Positions 18,835 to 27,262 of a DNA stretch of 64,000 nucleotides are shown one piece after another. Source of the DNA: Stutzerimonas azotifigens (GTDB taxonomy: Bacteria; Pseudomonadota; Gammaproteobacteria; Pseudomonadales; Pseudomonadaceae); the NCBI RefSeq assembly GCF_013522725.1, contig NZ_JAAMRF010000003.1, forward strand, positions 496,001 through 560,000, written 5' to 3'. Under the pieces are notes generated by a model. It was not told where the DNA came from. It made no database searches and saw nothing but the letters and a program-made list of their open reading frames with translations. The position numbers and the translations under genes were made by a program. Within the stretch, counting starts at the first letter, position 1; each line of letters starts with the position of its first letter.

Positions 18835-18846
18835 CTGTATAGACAA
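18835..18846 (+). promoter_or_regulatory. Putative PhnF operator of the second phosphonate operon
   Basis: CTGTATAGACAA, 9 bases after the -10 and covering the predicted transcription start. It differs from the phnC copy at one position and from the phnF copy at one position. A repressor here would block initiation. Confidence 0.65.
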
Positions 18847-18861
18847 CGGTGGGTGAGGGTG

Positions 18862-19746
18862 ATGTCGCTGATCAAACGCGTGGGGGTGGTGCTTGCCGGG
18901 ATGGTCTGCTTCGCGTCGCTGGCGCAGGCCGAGACGGTCAAGCTGGCGGTGACCGACCTGGTCGGCCTGGAAGAGCTGCAGCGCGAGTTCGGCGCATTCA
19001 AGAACGAGCTGGCCAAGGTGACCGGCTACGAGATCGAATTCCTGCCGGTGACCAACCGCACCGCCGCGGTCGAGGCGCTGCGTTTCAACAAGGTCGACTT
19101 CGTGCTCACCGGCCCGGCCGAATACGTGGTGATGCAGAAGCGGGCGAACGCCAGGATCGTCGTCGGGCTGTCCCGTCCAGACTATTTCGCCACCATCATC
19201 ACCATGGCCGACGGCCCCTACGGCACGGTCGCGGATCTGAAGGGCAGCAAGGTCGGTTTCGGCGAAGTCGGTTCGACCTCCAAGCACCTGGGCCCGATCC
19301 AGGCGCTGGCGGATGCGGGGCTCGAGCCGCAGCGGGACGTACAGATCGTCAACACCAAGATCCCCGTGCTCTGGGAAGCGCTCAAGCGTGGCGACGTCGC
19401 CGCCATCGGCATGAACCACCAGAACTTCCTCTCGCTGCGCCAGCAGGAGATGGAGAAGGGCGGCCTGCAGCCGGGCGCGTTCCGGGTCATCGCCCGCGGG
19501 CCCGATCTGCCCCATGACGTGCTGATGGCCGGCAGCCATGTGGATGACAAGGTGGTGACCGTCATTCGCCAGGCCTTCGTCGAGCATTCGGACGCGCTGA
19601 TCGCCGCGATCCTCACCGGCAAGGACAACCAGAAGTATTCCGGCATGCGCTTCATCACCAACGTCAAGGACAGCCAGTACCAGTACGTGCGGTCGATGTA
19701 CGCCACCGCCGGCTTCCCCGAATACGCCGACTTCATCGGCGACTGA
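18862..19746 (+). CDS. Second periplasmic phosphonate/phosphite-type binding protein (PhnD2)
   Basis: The 294-residue protein has a signal peptide (about residues 1-23, ending LAQA) and a PhnD-like PBP2 fold: VKLAVTDLVGLEELQREFG, a VEALRFNKVDFVLTGPAEYV segment, and a KVGFGEVGSTSKHLGP binding loop. It is shorter than PhnD (334 aa) and only distantly similar, so ligand preference probably differs (phosphite, a phosphonate ester or another phosphonate). ATG 18862 gives the cleanest signal peptide but its GAGG is close; GTG 18853 would add three residues. It heads its own Pho/PhnF-controlled operon. Confidence 0.85.
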   Translation: MSLIKRVGVVLAGMVCFASLAQAETVKLAVTDLVGLEELQREFGAFKNELAKVTGYEIEFLPVTNRTAAVEALRFNKVDFVLTGPAEYVVMQKRANARIVVGLSRPDYFATIITMADGPYGTVADLKGSKVGFGEVGSTSKHLGPIQALADAGLEPQRDVQIVNTKIPVLWEALKRGDVAAIGMNHQNFLSLRQQEMEKGGLQPGAFRVIARGPDLPHDVLMAGSHVDDKVVTVIRQAFVEHSDALIAAILTGKDNQKYSGMRFITNVKDSQYQYVRSMYATAGFPEYADFIGD

Positions 19747-19757
19747 GTTTCCGCAAC

Positions 19758-19777
19758 GCGCCCGCCGCTGCGGGCGC
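19758..19777 (+). other. Intercistronic hairpin after phnD2
   Basis: GCGCCCGC (19758-19765) and GCGGGCGC (19770-19777) pair around a 4-base loop between the binding-protein gene and the ATPase gene. There is no U-tract. It mirrors the hairpin after phnD at 10077. Confidence 0.6.
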
Positions 19778-19789
19778 ACAGGAGCTGCC

Positions 19790-20584
19790 ATGCCCAGCCT
19801 TGCCCAGGCCCTGCGTTCGACCTTCGCCGCCGCGGACACCGCCTGCCCGCTGCAGGTCGAGGGGTTGACCAAACGCTTCGCCAACAGCGACACCCCGGTG
19901 TTCGCCGACATCAGTTTCCGCCTGAATCCCGGCCAGTCGGTTGCCCTGATCGGTGCCAACGGGGCCGGCAAGAGCACCCTGCTGCGCTGTTGCGTACGGC
20001 TGATCGAGCCGGACGCCGGGCGCATCGTGCTCGATGGCGTGAGCCTGTGCGGCAAGTCCGGGCGCGGCCTGCGCCAGGCGCGCAACCGGGTCGGCTTCGT
20101 GTTCCAGAAGCACTGCCTGGTGCCCAGGCTCTCCGCGCTGTCCAACGTGCTGCACGGCAGCCTCGCCCATCACGGCGGCCCGCGCCACTGGCTGCAGGGG
20201 CTGGCCACCCAGGCCGACCGCGAGAAGGCCCTGCACTGCCTGGAGCAGGTCGGTCTGGCCCCTCTGGCGCACAAGCGCTGCGACGAGCTGTCCGGCGGGC
20301 AATCCCAGCGGGTGGCGATCGCCCGGGCGCTGATGCAGGACCCGAGCATCCTCTTCGCCGACGAGCCGACCGCCAGCCTCGATCCGCAGTCCGGCGAGGA
20401 AATCATGGAACTGTTCGCGGCCCTGGGCAGGGCGCGTGGCCTGACGCTGTTCTTCGTCTCCCATCACATCGAGCACGCGCTGCATTACGCCGACCGCATT
20501 CTCGGCGTGCGCGACCGCCAGCTGATGCTCGACAGCGCCAGCGGCGCGGAAACCCTCACCAGCCTGCGAGGCTTCTATGCCTGA
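19790..20584 (+). CDS. Second phosphonate-type ABC transporter ATPase (PhnC2)
   Basis: The 264-residue ABC ATPase has Walker A GANGAGKST, a Q-loop in GFVFQKHCLV, signature LSGGQSQR, and Walker [14 protein letters not shown]. An extra ~20-residue N-terminal stretch precedes the first strand. AGGAG lies 6 bases before the ATG. It is the energising subunit for PhnE2, and the 8-base overlap with that gene ties them together. The transported compound cannot be told from sequence. Confidence 0.88.
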   Translation: MPSLAQALRSTFAAADTACPLQVEGLTKRFANSDTPVFADISFRLNPGQSVALIGANGAGKSTLLRCCVRLIEPDAGRIVLDGVSLCGKSGRGLRQARNRVGFVFQKHCLVPRLSALSNVLHGSLAHHGGPRHWLQGLATQADREKALHCLEQVGLAPLAHKRCDELSGGQSQRVAIARALMQDPSILFADEPTASLDPQSGEEIMELFAALGRARGLTLFFVSHHIEHALHYADRILGVRDRQLMLDSASGAETLTSLRGFYA

Positions 20585-21410
20585 TCTTCCGCGTAATCCA
20601 TCGATGGCCGCCGAGCGGGCACCGCTGCCGGAGCGCTTCGAACGGCCGAGCTGGCTGACTCAGGTGCTGATTGCACTGTTCGTGCTGTTCCTGCTCTGGT
20701 CGATGTCCAGCGCCGGCCTGTCCCTGTCCGAGCTGCTGAAAGGCCTGCCGAACATGGCGGTGATCGGTGGGGAGATGATGCCGCCAGCAACCGACCGCGC
20801 CTGGCCGGTGGCCCAGGCGATCCTGGTGACCTTCCAGATGGCTCTCGTCGGCACCGTGTTCGGCATCCTGCTGAGCATTCCCATGGCGCTGCTGGCGGCG
20901 CGCAATACCTCGCCGCATGCCGCGGTGCGCCACGCCACCCGCGCGCTGATCAGCTTCTTTCGCACCGTGCCGGACCTGGCCTGGGCGCTGTTCTTCGTGG
21001 CCTCCGTGGGCCTCGGCACCTTCGCTGGCACGCTGACCATCATCGTCGACACCATCGGCTTCTGCGCGCGCTTCTTCGCCGAAGCGCTGGAGGAGGTCGA
21101 TCCCGGCCCCTCCGAGGCGCTGGCCTCGATCGGCGCCAGCCCGCTCGACCGCATGGCCGTGGTGCTGCTGCCCGGCGCGCTGCCGAGCCTGATCAATTCC
21201 AGCCTGTTCTCGCTGGAAAAGGCCGTGCGCTCGTCGGTGGTGCTCGGCCTGGTCGGCGCCGGCGGCATCGGCGCCGAACTGGCGGTCTCGATGGAGATGT
21301 TCCGCTACGACCAGGCGGCGACCATCGTCCTGATGATTTTCCTGCTGGTGTTCGTCGTGGAGCAGTTCTCCTCGCACATGCGCCGACGGCTGATGCGCCA
21401 GAACGCCTAA
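20577..21410 (+). CDS. Second phosphonate-type ABC transporter permease (PhnE2)
   Basis: The 277-residue inner-membrane permease has hydrophobic segments at ~25-45, ~80-103, ~125-150 and further towards the C-terminus. The permease loop EALASIGASPLDRMAVVLLPG and the PhnE-type SSVVLGLVGAGGIGAEL are clear. ATG 20577 overlaps the ATPase stop. It forms the channel of the second importer. Confidence 0.88.
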   Translation: MPDLPRNPSMAAERAPLPERFERPSWLTQVLIALFVLFLLWSMSSAGLSLSELLKGLPNMAVIGGEMMPPATDRAWPVAQAILVTFQMALVGTVFGILLSIPMALLAARNTSPHAAVRHATRALISFFRTVPDLAWALFFVASVGLGTFAGTLTIIVDTIGFCARFFAEALEEVDPGPSEALASIGASPLDRMAVVLLPGALPSLINSSLFSLEKAVRSSVVLGLVGAGGIGAELAVSMEMFRYDQAATIVLMIFLLVFVVEQFSSHMRRRLMRQNA

Positions 21411-21450
21411 GCCGACGAATCAGCCCATTCCTTCCAGCCACGGAGGCTCC

Positions 21451-22689
21451 ATGTCCAGATTTCCCGTGCCCGGCTCGGCCGGCCTCAACAGCTTCGTCAT
21501 CGAAAACATCCGCGTGCTGATGCCGGAAGGCTGGTCCGAGCCGACCTCGGTCTCGGTCGCCGACGGCCGCATCCAGGCGATCGGCGCCGCGCCCCAGGCC
21601 GGTTCGGCACGCATCGAGGGGCAGGGCGGCTACCTGCTGCCGGGTATCATCGATCTGCACGGCGATGCCTTCGAGCGCCACATCACCCCGCGCGCCGGCA
21701 CCCAGTTCCCGCTGGAACTGGCGTTGGCGGCCAACGACGCATCGCTGGTGGCCAATGGCATCACCACTTTCTTTTACAGCATCACCGACGGCTTCGAGCC
21801 CGGCCCGCGCAGCCGCGAGACCGTGCGCGGCCTGCTCGACGCGCTGGAGCGGCTGATGCCGCGCTTCGCTTGCCAGGCGCGGGTGCATATCCGCCACGAG
21901 AAAGTGAACACCGACGACCACGACGAACTGCTCGGCTGGCTGACGTCCGGGCGCGTGCACTTGTTGTCGCTGAACGATCACCTGCCGCCGATGGACGATG
22001 CGCGCAAGGTGCAGCGCTACCTCGCCGGGCTCAAGCGCCGGGTGTCGATGCCCGACGACGAGGTCGAGGGCTTCCTGCAGCGGCTGCAGGCCAACCGCGT
22101 ACTCGGCGAGCGGCAGAGCGCCGAACTCGCCGCCGCGGCGCACCGTTACGGCGTGGCGCTGGCCTCGCATGACGACGAGACCCTGGAGGACGTATCGCGG
22201 GCGCGCGACCTGGGCGTGTCCATTGCCGAGTTCCCGATGTGCGAGCACACCGCGCGGGCCAGCCAGCAGGCCGGCGCCGCGGTGCTGATGGGCGCGCCGA
22301 ACCTGGTGCGTGGCGGCTCGCACGTCGGCGCCATCGGCGTGCGCGAGGCCATCGAGCAGGGTCTGGTGGATGTGCTGTGCAGTGACTACCACTACCCCAG
22401 CCTGTACCGCGCGGCGTTCACCGTTGCCGAGCTGGGCCTGCTGCCGCTGGCGCAGGCCTGGAAGCTGGTCAGCGAGAACCCGGCCCGCGCCGCCGGGCTG
22501 GGCGAGCGCAAGGGCTGCATCGCGCCTGGCTACGACGCCGACCTGCTATGGCTGAGCGAGCTCGACGGCTCGCCGCTGTCGCTGCAGACGACCTGGGTTG
22601 GCGGCGTGGCCGTCTATTCGCGGCAGGGCAATGTGCTGCAGACCGGCGCAGTGGCGCGTCCGGCTGCCGCGGCAGCGCAGCCGGCCTGA
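21451..22689 (+). CDS. Second PhnM-type amidohydrolase (PhnM2)
   Basis: The 412-residue amidohydrolase of the PhnM family starts 6 bases after CGGAGG. Metal-site segments are GIIDLHGDAFERHI (Thr of the usual HTD replaced by Gly), a VHIRHEK segment, SHDDETLEDV and CSDYHYPSLYR. PhnM enzymes hydrolyse ribose 1-phosphonate 5-triphosphate to the 5-phosphate and PPi. Genes of this subgroup can act on the triphosphate of a different phosphonate or a related nucleotide; substrate is unproven. The C-terminus ends in an Ala-rich tail. It is the only catabolic gene in the second operon. Confidence 0.85.
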   Translation: MSRFPVPGSAGLNSFVIENIRVLMPEGWSEPTSVSVADGRIQAIGAAPQAGSARIEGQGGYLLPGIIDLHGDAFERHITPRAGTQFPLELALAANDASLVANGITTFFYSITDGFEPGPRSRETVRGLLDALERLMPRFACQARVHIRHEKVNTDDHDELLGWLTSGRVHLLSLNDHLPPMDDARKVQRYLAGLKRRVSMPDDEVEGFLQRLQANRVLGERQSAELAAAAHRYGVALASHDDETLEDVSRARDLGVSIAEFPMCEHTARASQQAGAAVLMGAPNLVRGGSHVGAIGVREAIEQGLVDVLCSDYHYPSLYRAAFTVAELGLLPLAQAWKLVSENPARAAGLGERKGCIAPGYDADLLWLSELDGSPLSLQTTWVGGVAVYSRQGNVLQTGAVARPAAAAAQPA

Positions 22690-22999
22690 GCGGTCGCCAC
22701 GGCGGGCCTTCTACAGTAAGCGCAGTGCGACCGGGCGCTCTGGCGTTGACCGCAGGGCATTGCCGAACCGAGCTGACGTCCAATCTGCGGCAGCTCGGGG
22801 GTGCGCTTCACCTTGCCCATTGGGCGTATGCTAATGCGCCTACCTGCAATGCGACGCTGCAGCAGGTGATCGCGCAGGAGCACTCGTAGCTGTCGATGCT
22901 TGGCTTCACCTTGTCGGTCTATCCGGCCCTCCGGAAGCCCTTTCTGGGTTCGTCGCTGCGAAGGGTGCCGATGCACCCTCATGGCATTGCATTACAAAC
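22690..22999. other. Intergenic stretch without a recognisable gene
   Basis: The space between phnM2 and the Pho-like promoter at 23000 contains several short open frames on both strands. None has a ribosome site, a family signature or a continuous codon pattern. No obvious terminator for the phnD2-phnM2 operon was found. Confidence 0.5.
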
Positions 23000-23044
23000 T
23001 TGTCATTGAATTGTCAGGCTTGATGGCACCCTCGCTTCATACCT
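23000..23044 (+). promoter_or_regulatory. Direct-repeat promoter resembling a Pho box
   Basis: TTGTCAT (23000), TTGTCAG (23011) and a degenerate GATGGCA (23022) lie at 11-bp spacing. ATACCT (23039-23044) follows exactly 10 bases later as a candidate -10. The first two repeats are better than those before phnC; the third is poor. Another OmpR-family regulator, such as the one encoded at 24146, could bind instead of PhoB. Confidence 0.5.
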
Positions 23045-23107
23045 TTGCTTCGTCAGTCACCCCTAGCGGATGACGCACCTACCACTGACGATGACGAGGG
23101 TACGAGC

Positions 23108-23881
23108 ATGAAATCACCGATCAAATTCTTCCTGGCAGCAGCCGGTTCGCTACTGATGCTGAGCGCCGGTACTGCCATGGCCGGCAGCGCTGCACCGGGC
23201 AAGGCCAACAACGTTGTGTTGGTGCATGGCTCCTGGGCAGACGGGTCCAGCTGGTCTGACGTGATCGTGCGGTTGCAGGCCGCGGGGCTGAACGTCACCG
23301 CCGTGCAGAACCCGCTGACTTCGTTGGCCGATGATGTCGCGGCCACTCGGCGAGTACTGGATCAACAGGACGGACCGACCGTTCTGGTTGGCCATTCCTA
23401 TGCGGGCACGGTGGTCAGTGAGGCGGGCGTCGACCCGAAAGTCCAGTCGCTGGTCTATGTCGCTGCGCGTGCTCCCGACGCCAATGAGGATTTTGTCGCG
23501 CTGTCCGCCAATTACCCAACCATGCCGGTGCGTTCCGGCACCCAGGAGCATGCCGGCTTCGTGACCCTCAAGCAGGATGCCTTCCTGAAGTACTTTGCCA
23601 GCGACGTCCCGCACGACAAGGCGCTGGCCTTGTATGCCGCGCAACAGCCGATCGCCAAGACGCTGTTCAGCGGCCGCACCAGTGTTGCCGCCTGGCATGG
23701 CAAGCCGTCCTGGTATGCGGTTTCCAGCGAAGACCAGACGATCAGCCCGGACTTGCAGCGTTTCCTGGCCAAGCGCATGGGGGCCACGACCATCGAGTTG
23801 CCGTCGAGCCACCTGTCGCTGGTCTCCCACTCCAGGGAAATCGCCGACCTGATCCTCGAGGCTGCAGGGCGCAACCCGTAG
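23108..23881 (+). CDS. Exported alpha/beta hydrolase
   Basis: The 257-residue protein has a signal peptide (residues 1-25, ending GTAMA). The mature domain starts VVLVHGSWADGSSW, an oxyanion-type HGxW motif seen in esterases of the EstC/salicylate-esterase-like group. The nucleophile is Ser97 in VGHSYAG, an acid is likely in SSEDQTISP, and the histidine is in SSHLSLVSHS. It is a periplasmic esterase or hydrolase of unknown substrate. ATG 23108 is chosen for the signal peptide; GACGAGGG precedes it. The promoter at 23000 suggests phosphate-linked or two-component control. Confidence 0.78.
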   Translation: MKSPIKFFLAAAGSLLMLSAGTAMAGSAAPGKANNVVLVHGSWADGSSWSDVIVRLQAAGLNVTAVQNPLTSLADDVAATRRVLDQQDGPTVLVGHSYAGTVVSEAGVDPKVQSLVYVAARAPDANEDFVALSANYPTMPVRSGTQEHAGFVTLKQDAFLKYFASDVPHDKALALYAAQQPIAKTLFSGRTSVAAWHGKPSWYAVSSEDQTISPDLQRFLAKRMGATTIELPSSHLSLVSHSREIADLILEAAGRNP

Positions 23882-23905
23882 CCCATTCCCGTCAAGTTCG
23901 CAGTG

Positions 23906-23956
23906 CGGCGACTGTCGGCAAACCCGTTACCCCGGTTGTTTTGCCGACTGCCGCCG
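23906..23956 (+). terminator. Long hairpin after the exported hydrolase gene
   Basis: GTCGGCAAA (23914-23922) pairs perfectly with TTTGCCGAC (23940-23948), and the stem extends outward with CGGCG/CGCCG after two mismatches. It begins 25 bases after the stop. There is no clear U-tract, so it may terminate with Rho, protect the 3' end, or be a dispersed repeat. Confidence 0.4.
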
Positions 23957-24145
23957 AAACTGCGGCGTTACCCAATGAAAGGCTTATCCTCGGCTTCGCC
24001 ATGCTCACCGTCGCAGGTCCGGCTTTCACCGAAGCTGAGCGATTGGGATTGGTGCCATGCGCCTTGGTCCTGTCATGTAAGAATCGATGCGAATGGGGCC
24101 GGGCGGCTACTTCACGTTTGTCGACGCCGAATCAGGTGGATATTC

Positions 24146-24817
24146 ATGAACATCCTCGTCGTTGAAGATGAGATCAAGGCGGGCAACTACCTGTTCAATG
24201 GCCTGCAAGAGCTGGGGTATTCCGTCTGCCTCGCCCGTGATGGTGCCGATGGTTTGCACCTGGCGCTTGAGAATGCCTTCGATGTCATCGTGCTGGACGT
24301 CATGATGCCGGAAATGGACGGCTGGGAAGTGTTGCGCCGCTTGCGCAAGGAAGCCGATACACCGGTCCTGTTTCTGACCGCCCGTGACGATATCGCCGAT
24401 CGCATCAAGGGCCTGGAGCTGGGGGCCGACGATTACCTGATAAAACCGTTCTCCTTCGCCGAACTGGTGGCCCGCTTGCGCACCCTCACGCGACGTGGCC
24501 CGCTCCGGGAGGAAGAACACGTGCACGTGGGTGACTTGCACATCGACGTCCTCAAGCGTCGCGTCACCCGGGCGGGAACACGAATCATGCTGACCAACAA
24601 GGAGTTCGCCCTGCTGCACTTGTTCGTCACCCATCAGGGCCAGGTGCTGTCACGTACGCTTATCGCGTCGCGCGTATGGGACATGAACTTCGACAGCGAC
24701 ACCAATGTGGTCGATGTCGCCGTACGGCGGCTGCGGATGAAAGTCGACGATCCGTTCCAGGGCAAACTGATTCACAGCGTGCGCGGTATCGGTTACCGCT
24801 GTGACATCCAGCCATGA
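24146..24817 (+). CDS. OmpR-family response regulator, heavy-metal type
   Basis: The 223-residue protein has a receiver domain with phospho-acceptor Asp51 ([13 protein letters not shown]) and conserved Lys in DYLIKPF. A winged-helix Trans_reg_C domain spans ~125-222 ([26 protein letters not shown]). This resembles the CusR/IrlR/CopR group that pairs with the kinase downstream. ATG 24146 has AGGTGGA 5-11 bases upstream; a longer frame from 23903 covers intergenic sequence and is rejected. ATGA overlap with the kinase gene. Targets may include the hydrolase promoter at 23000. Confidence 0.9.
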   Translation: MNILVVEDEIKAGNYLFNGLQELGYSVCLARDGADGLHLALENAFDVIVLDVMMPEMDGWEVLRRLRKEADTPVLFLTARDDIADRIKGLELGADDYLIKPFSFAELVARLRTLTRRGPLREEEHVHVGDLHIDVLKRRVTRAGTRIMLTNKEFALLHLFVTHQGQVLSRTLIASRVWDMNFDSDTNVVDVAVRRLRMKVDDPFQGKLIHSVRGIGYRCDIQP

Positions 24818-26244
24818 ACGCCGACCTGCCGCTTGCCAAGCCTCTATCCCGTCACCACTCGCTGACCCTGCGTCTGGCGCTGCTGTTCGCGTTACTGGCG
24901 TTCGTCTCGCTGGCCACCTTGGGCGTGGCGCTGTACCGCGGGCTGGAGAGCGAATTGATGCGCCGGGATGACGCGGCGCTGGTCTACCGCGTCGACCAGC
25001 TGCGAACCTTCCTGAACGACAGCAACACGCTGGAACTGATCAGGACCAAACCGGCACTGTTCGAGAACATGCTGGGCAATCGGGAATCCATGCTGATCGT
25101 CGGTGCGGCGGGGAAAAAGCCTTTGCTCGTGGTGAATCCGGGCGGTCTGGAGGTGCCTTCATTGACGCCCGTAGAGATGAATCGCCCGCTGAGCCTGGCC
25201 GATGTGCGGCATTACCCCGGCGTCGATGGCGTGCCCCTGGCGGCCTTGTCGGCGAGCATCGATGCAGGCGATCTGGGGCATCTGCAGGTGGTCACCGGAC
25301 GCCTGATGACCGAGCGCACCGCTGTACTGGCCAACTACCGGCTGACCGTATTCATCCTTGCCAGTATCGCTGCCGTGGCACTGGCGGTATGCGGCTACCT
25401 GCTGGTCCGCCGTGAGCTTTTGCACCTGCGCCGCCTTGCCCGGCATACCCAGCGGATCGGTGTCGGCAACCTGGCCGAACGTCTCGACACCCGGGGCGCG
25501 CCTCTGGAACTGCTACCGATGATCGACGCCTTCAACACGATGCTCGAGCGTCTGGCGAAAGGCTTCGTCCAGTTGAGCCAGGTTTCCACCGATATGGCCC
25601 ACGAACTGCGCACGCCCATCAACAACCTGCTTGGCGAGACCCAGGTCGCCCTGCAACAAGAGCGCAACGTGGAGGATTATCAGCAACTGCTGGCCTCCAA
25701 TGTCGAAGAGCTTGAACGCCTGGCACGGATGCTGGAAAACATGCTCTTCCTGGCGCGAACCGATCCGGCTAGCGCGCTGCGTCAACGTCAGGAACTGGAT
25801 GCCGGTGACGAAATTGCCCGGATCGCCGACTACTTCGAAGGCCCGGCGGCAGACGTGGGCATCGCGATCCGCGTCCAGGGCGAGGGGCTGATCTGGGCCG
25901 ACCCCATGTTGCTGCGTCGTGCCTTGGCCAACCTGTGCGCCAATGCCATCCAGTACGGAGCGCCCGATTCCGAACTGCTGATCCAGGCCACCCCATCGGC
26001 AGACGGCGTCAGCCTGAAAGTGATCAACCACGGCCCCACCATCGAGGCCGAACACCTGCCCAGGTTGTTCGAGCGCTTTTATCGCGTCGATGCGTCTCGC
26101 GAACGCTCCGCTCAGGCCAATGGACTGGGCCTGTCCATCGTCGCGACCATCATGCAACTGCACCAGGGAAACCACACGGTCAGCAGCGAGCGGGGCGTGA
26201 CATGCTTCGAGTTGTTCATTCCTGCGCGCGCGCCAGAAGGGTAG
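24814..26244 (+). CDS. Sensor histidine kinase, heavy-metal sensor (CusS/IrlS) type
   Basis: The 476-residue inner-membrane kinase has TM1 at ~18-40, a periplasmic domain of about 140 residues, and TM2 at ~178-198. A HAMP segment ([19 protein letters not shown]) leads to the HisKA box with His263 in [12 protein letters not shown], then an ATPase domain ([24 protein letters not shown]). This order and the closing [10 protein letters not shown] match the heavy-metal sensor kinase family, though the inducing signal cannot be read from sequence. It is cotranscribed with the regulator. Confidence 0.9.
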   Translation: MNADLPLAKPLSRHHSLTLRLALLFALLAFVSLATLGVALYRGLESELMRRDDAALVYRVDQLRTFLNDSNTLELIRTKPALFENMLGNRESMLIVGAAGKKPLLVVNPGGLEVPSLTPVEMNRPLSLADVRHYPGVDGVPLAALSASIDAGDLGHLQVVTGRLMTERTAVLANYRLTVFILASIAAVALAVCGYLLVRRELLHLRRLARHTQRIGVGNLAERLDTRGAPLELLPMIDAFNTMLERLAKGFVQLSQVSTDMAHELRTPINNLLGETQVALQQERNVEDYQQLLASNVEELERLARMLENMLFLARTDPASALRQRQELDAGDEIARIADYFEGPAADVGIAIRVQGEGLIWADPMLLRRALANLCANAIQYGAPDSELLIQATPSADGVSLKVINHGPTIEAEHLPRLFERFYRVDASRERSAQANGLGLSIVATIMQLHQGNHTVSSERGVTCFELFIPARAPEG

Positions 26245-26416
26245 GACGCGGTCGCTGGGATGGGGTAGCCAGGCTTATATCCAATCAACCCATCCGCATC
26301 AGCCATGTATTGATGTAGCCGTCTGGATGAGAAGGTTGGATGCCCTATGTAGTTAACCTGGCGACTCTTCCTCTGCGGATACGAAAGCCATCCCAACAAC
26401 CCAAGAGGCACGCTGA

Positions 26417-27160
26417 CTATTGCGCGCCTGCCAAGGCGATCGCGTCGGCCCCGGCTGGGAAGCGTAGCTGGTGCGAGGAACCGTTGGCTGCACGCCATAC
26501 GGCTTCCGCTACATCGGCTTCCCTCGTCACCTCGCCGGTTTGGGTGAACGCCATGAACACCTTCTGGGCGAATGGAGCGTACGGCTTGGGGATCAGCCCC
26601 TGCATGCGTGCCTGCCCATTGGAAGTGAAGCGGGTCGTGGGGCCATAGCCAGGCTCTACCAGCTTCACGCTGATGTCGAAGCTCTTCAGCTCATGCTCAA
26701 GGGAGGCGGTGAACCCTTCTATGGCCATTTTGCTGGCGGTATAGGCGGCCACCAAGGGCATCGGAGCCAGCGCCACGCTCGAGGTCACGTTGACGATAGT
26801 GCCTGCTCTGCGGGCCCGGAATTGCGGGATGATCGCCTGACACATCGCCATCACACCGAAGGTGTTGGTCTCGAAAATCTCACGTACGGTTGCCATGGGG
26901 GTTGCTTCGAACGCTCCGAACAAACCGATGCCGGCGTTGTTCACCAGCACATCGATCGGCCCGCTGGCTTCCAGGGCAAGCGCGATGCTGTCGGGCCGGG
27001 TTACGTCCAGTGGCAACACGTGAATACGCTCGTCATCGGGGAGCAGGTCCCGGCAGGGCGTACGCATCGTGGCGATGACCTTCCAGCCCTGGGTGTGAAA
27101 GTGGCGCGCGATTTCCAGGCCATAGCCGGAAGAACAGCCGGTGATGAGTACAGTTTTCAT
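26417..27160 (-). CDS. Cytoplasmic short-chain dehydrogenase/reductase
   Basis: The 247-residue SDR has the NAD(P) motif TGCSSGYG (residues 7-14), NNAG, a catalytic Ser in NVTSSVALAP, and YTASK. No signal peptide is present. The start at 27160 (minus strand) has GGAG about 9 bases upstream; longer forms run into the divergent AraC gene. It is transcribed divergently from that regulator, with a bipartite AraC-type element and a TATTGT -10 between them, so it is the probable direct target. Substrate unknown. Confidence 0.87.
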   Translation of the reverse strand: MKTVLITGCSSGYGLEIARHFHTQGWKVIATMRTPCRDLLPDDERIHVLPLDVTRPDSIALALEASGPIDVLVNNAGIGLFGAFEATPMATVREIFETNTFGVMAMCQAIIPQFRARRAGTIVNVTSSVALAPMPLVAAYTASKMAIEGFTASLEHELKSFDISVKLVEPGYGPTTRFTSNGQARMQGLIPKPYAPFAQKVFMAFTQTGEVTREADVAEAVWRAANGSSHQLRFPAGADAIALAGAQ

Positions 27161-27193
27161 TTCAGTCTCCGAGAGTGGATTTGACTCGGAGAC

Positions 27194-27255
27194 ACAATAG
27201 GCAGTCGGCCGTGGATGATCTAAGGTGGAAATCCTGATTACTTTAGCGATCGTCC
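27194..27255 (-). promoter_or_regulatory. AraC-type element (site A) with promoter of the SDR gene
   Basis: Read on the minus strand, GGACGATCGC begins at 27255, and a second block TTAGATCATCC follows about 33 bases on. TATTGT (27199-27194) starts at base 57 of the element and serves as -10. Transcription would start near 27187, 27 bases before the SDR start codon. The GGACGAT end lies 8 bases from the araC start codon. Confidence 0.65.
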
Positions 27256-27262
27256 GAATATG

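Noticed and set aside
22548-22889. Open frame running from the end of phnM2 into the intergenic region
   Set aside because: It overlaps phnM2 in another frame and its intergenic part has no coding character.
23021-23038. Sigma-54 promoter suggested by TGGCACCC
   Set aside because: The GG to GC spacing is 7 rather than 10 bases; the direct-repeat reading fits better.
24059-24090. Pho-like CTGTCAT before the response regulator
   Set aside because: A single 7-mer without a partner at 11-bp spacing.
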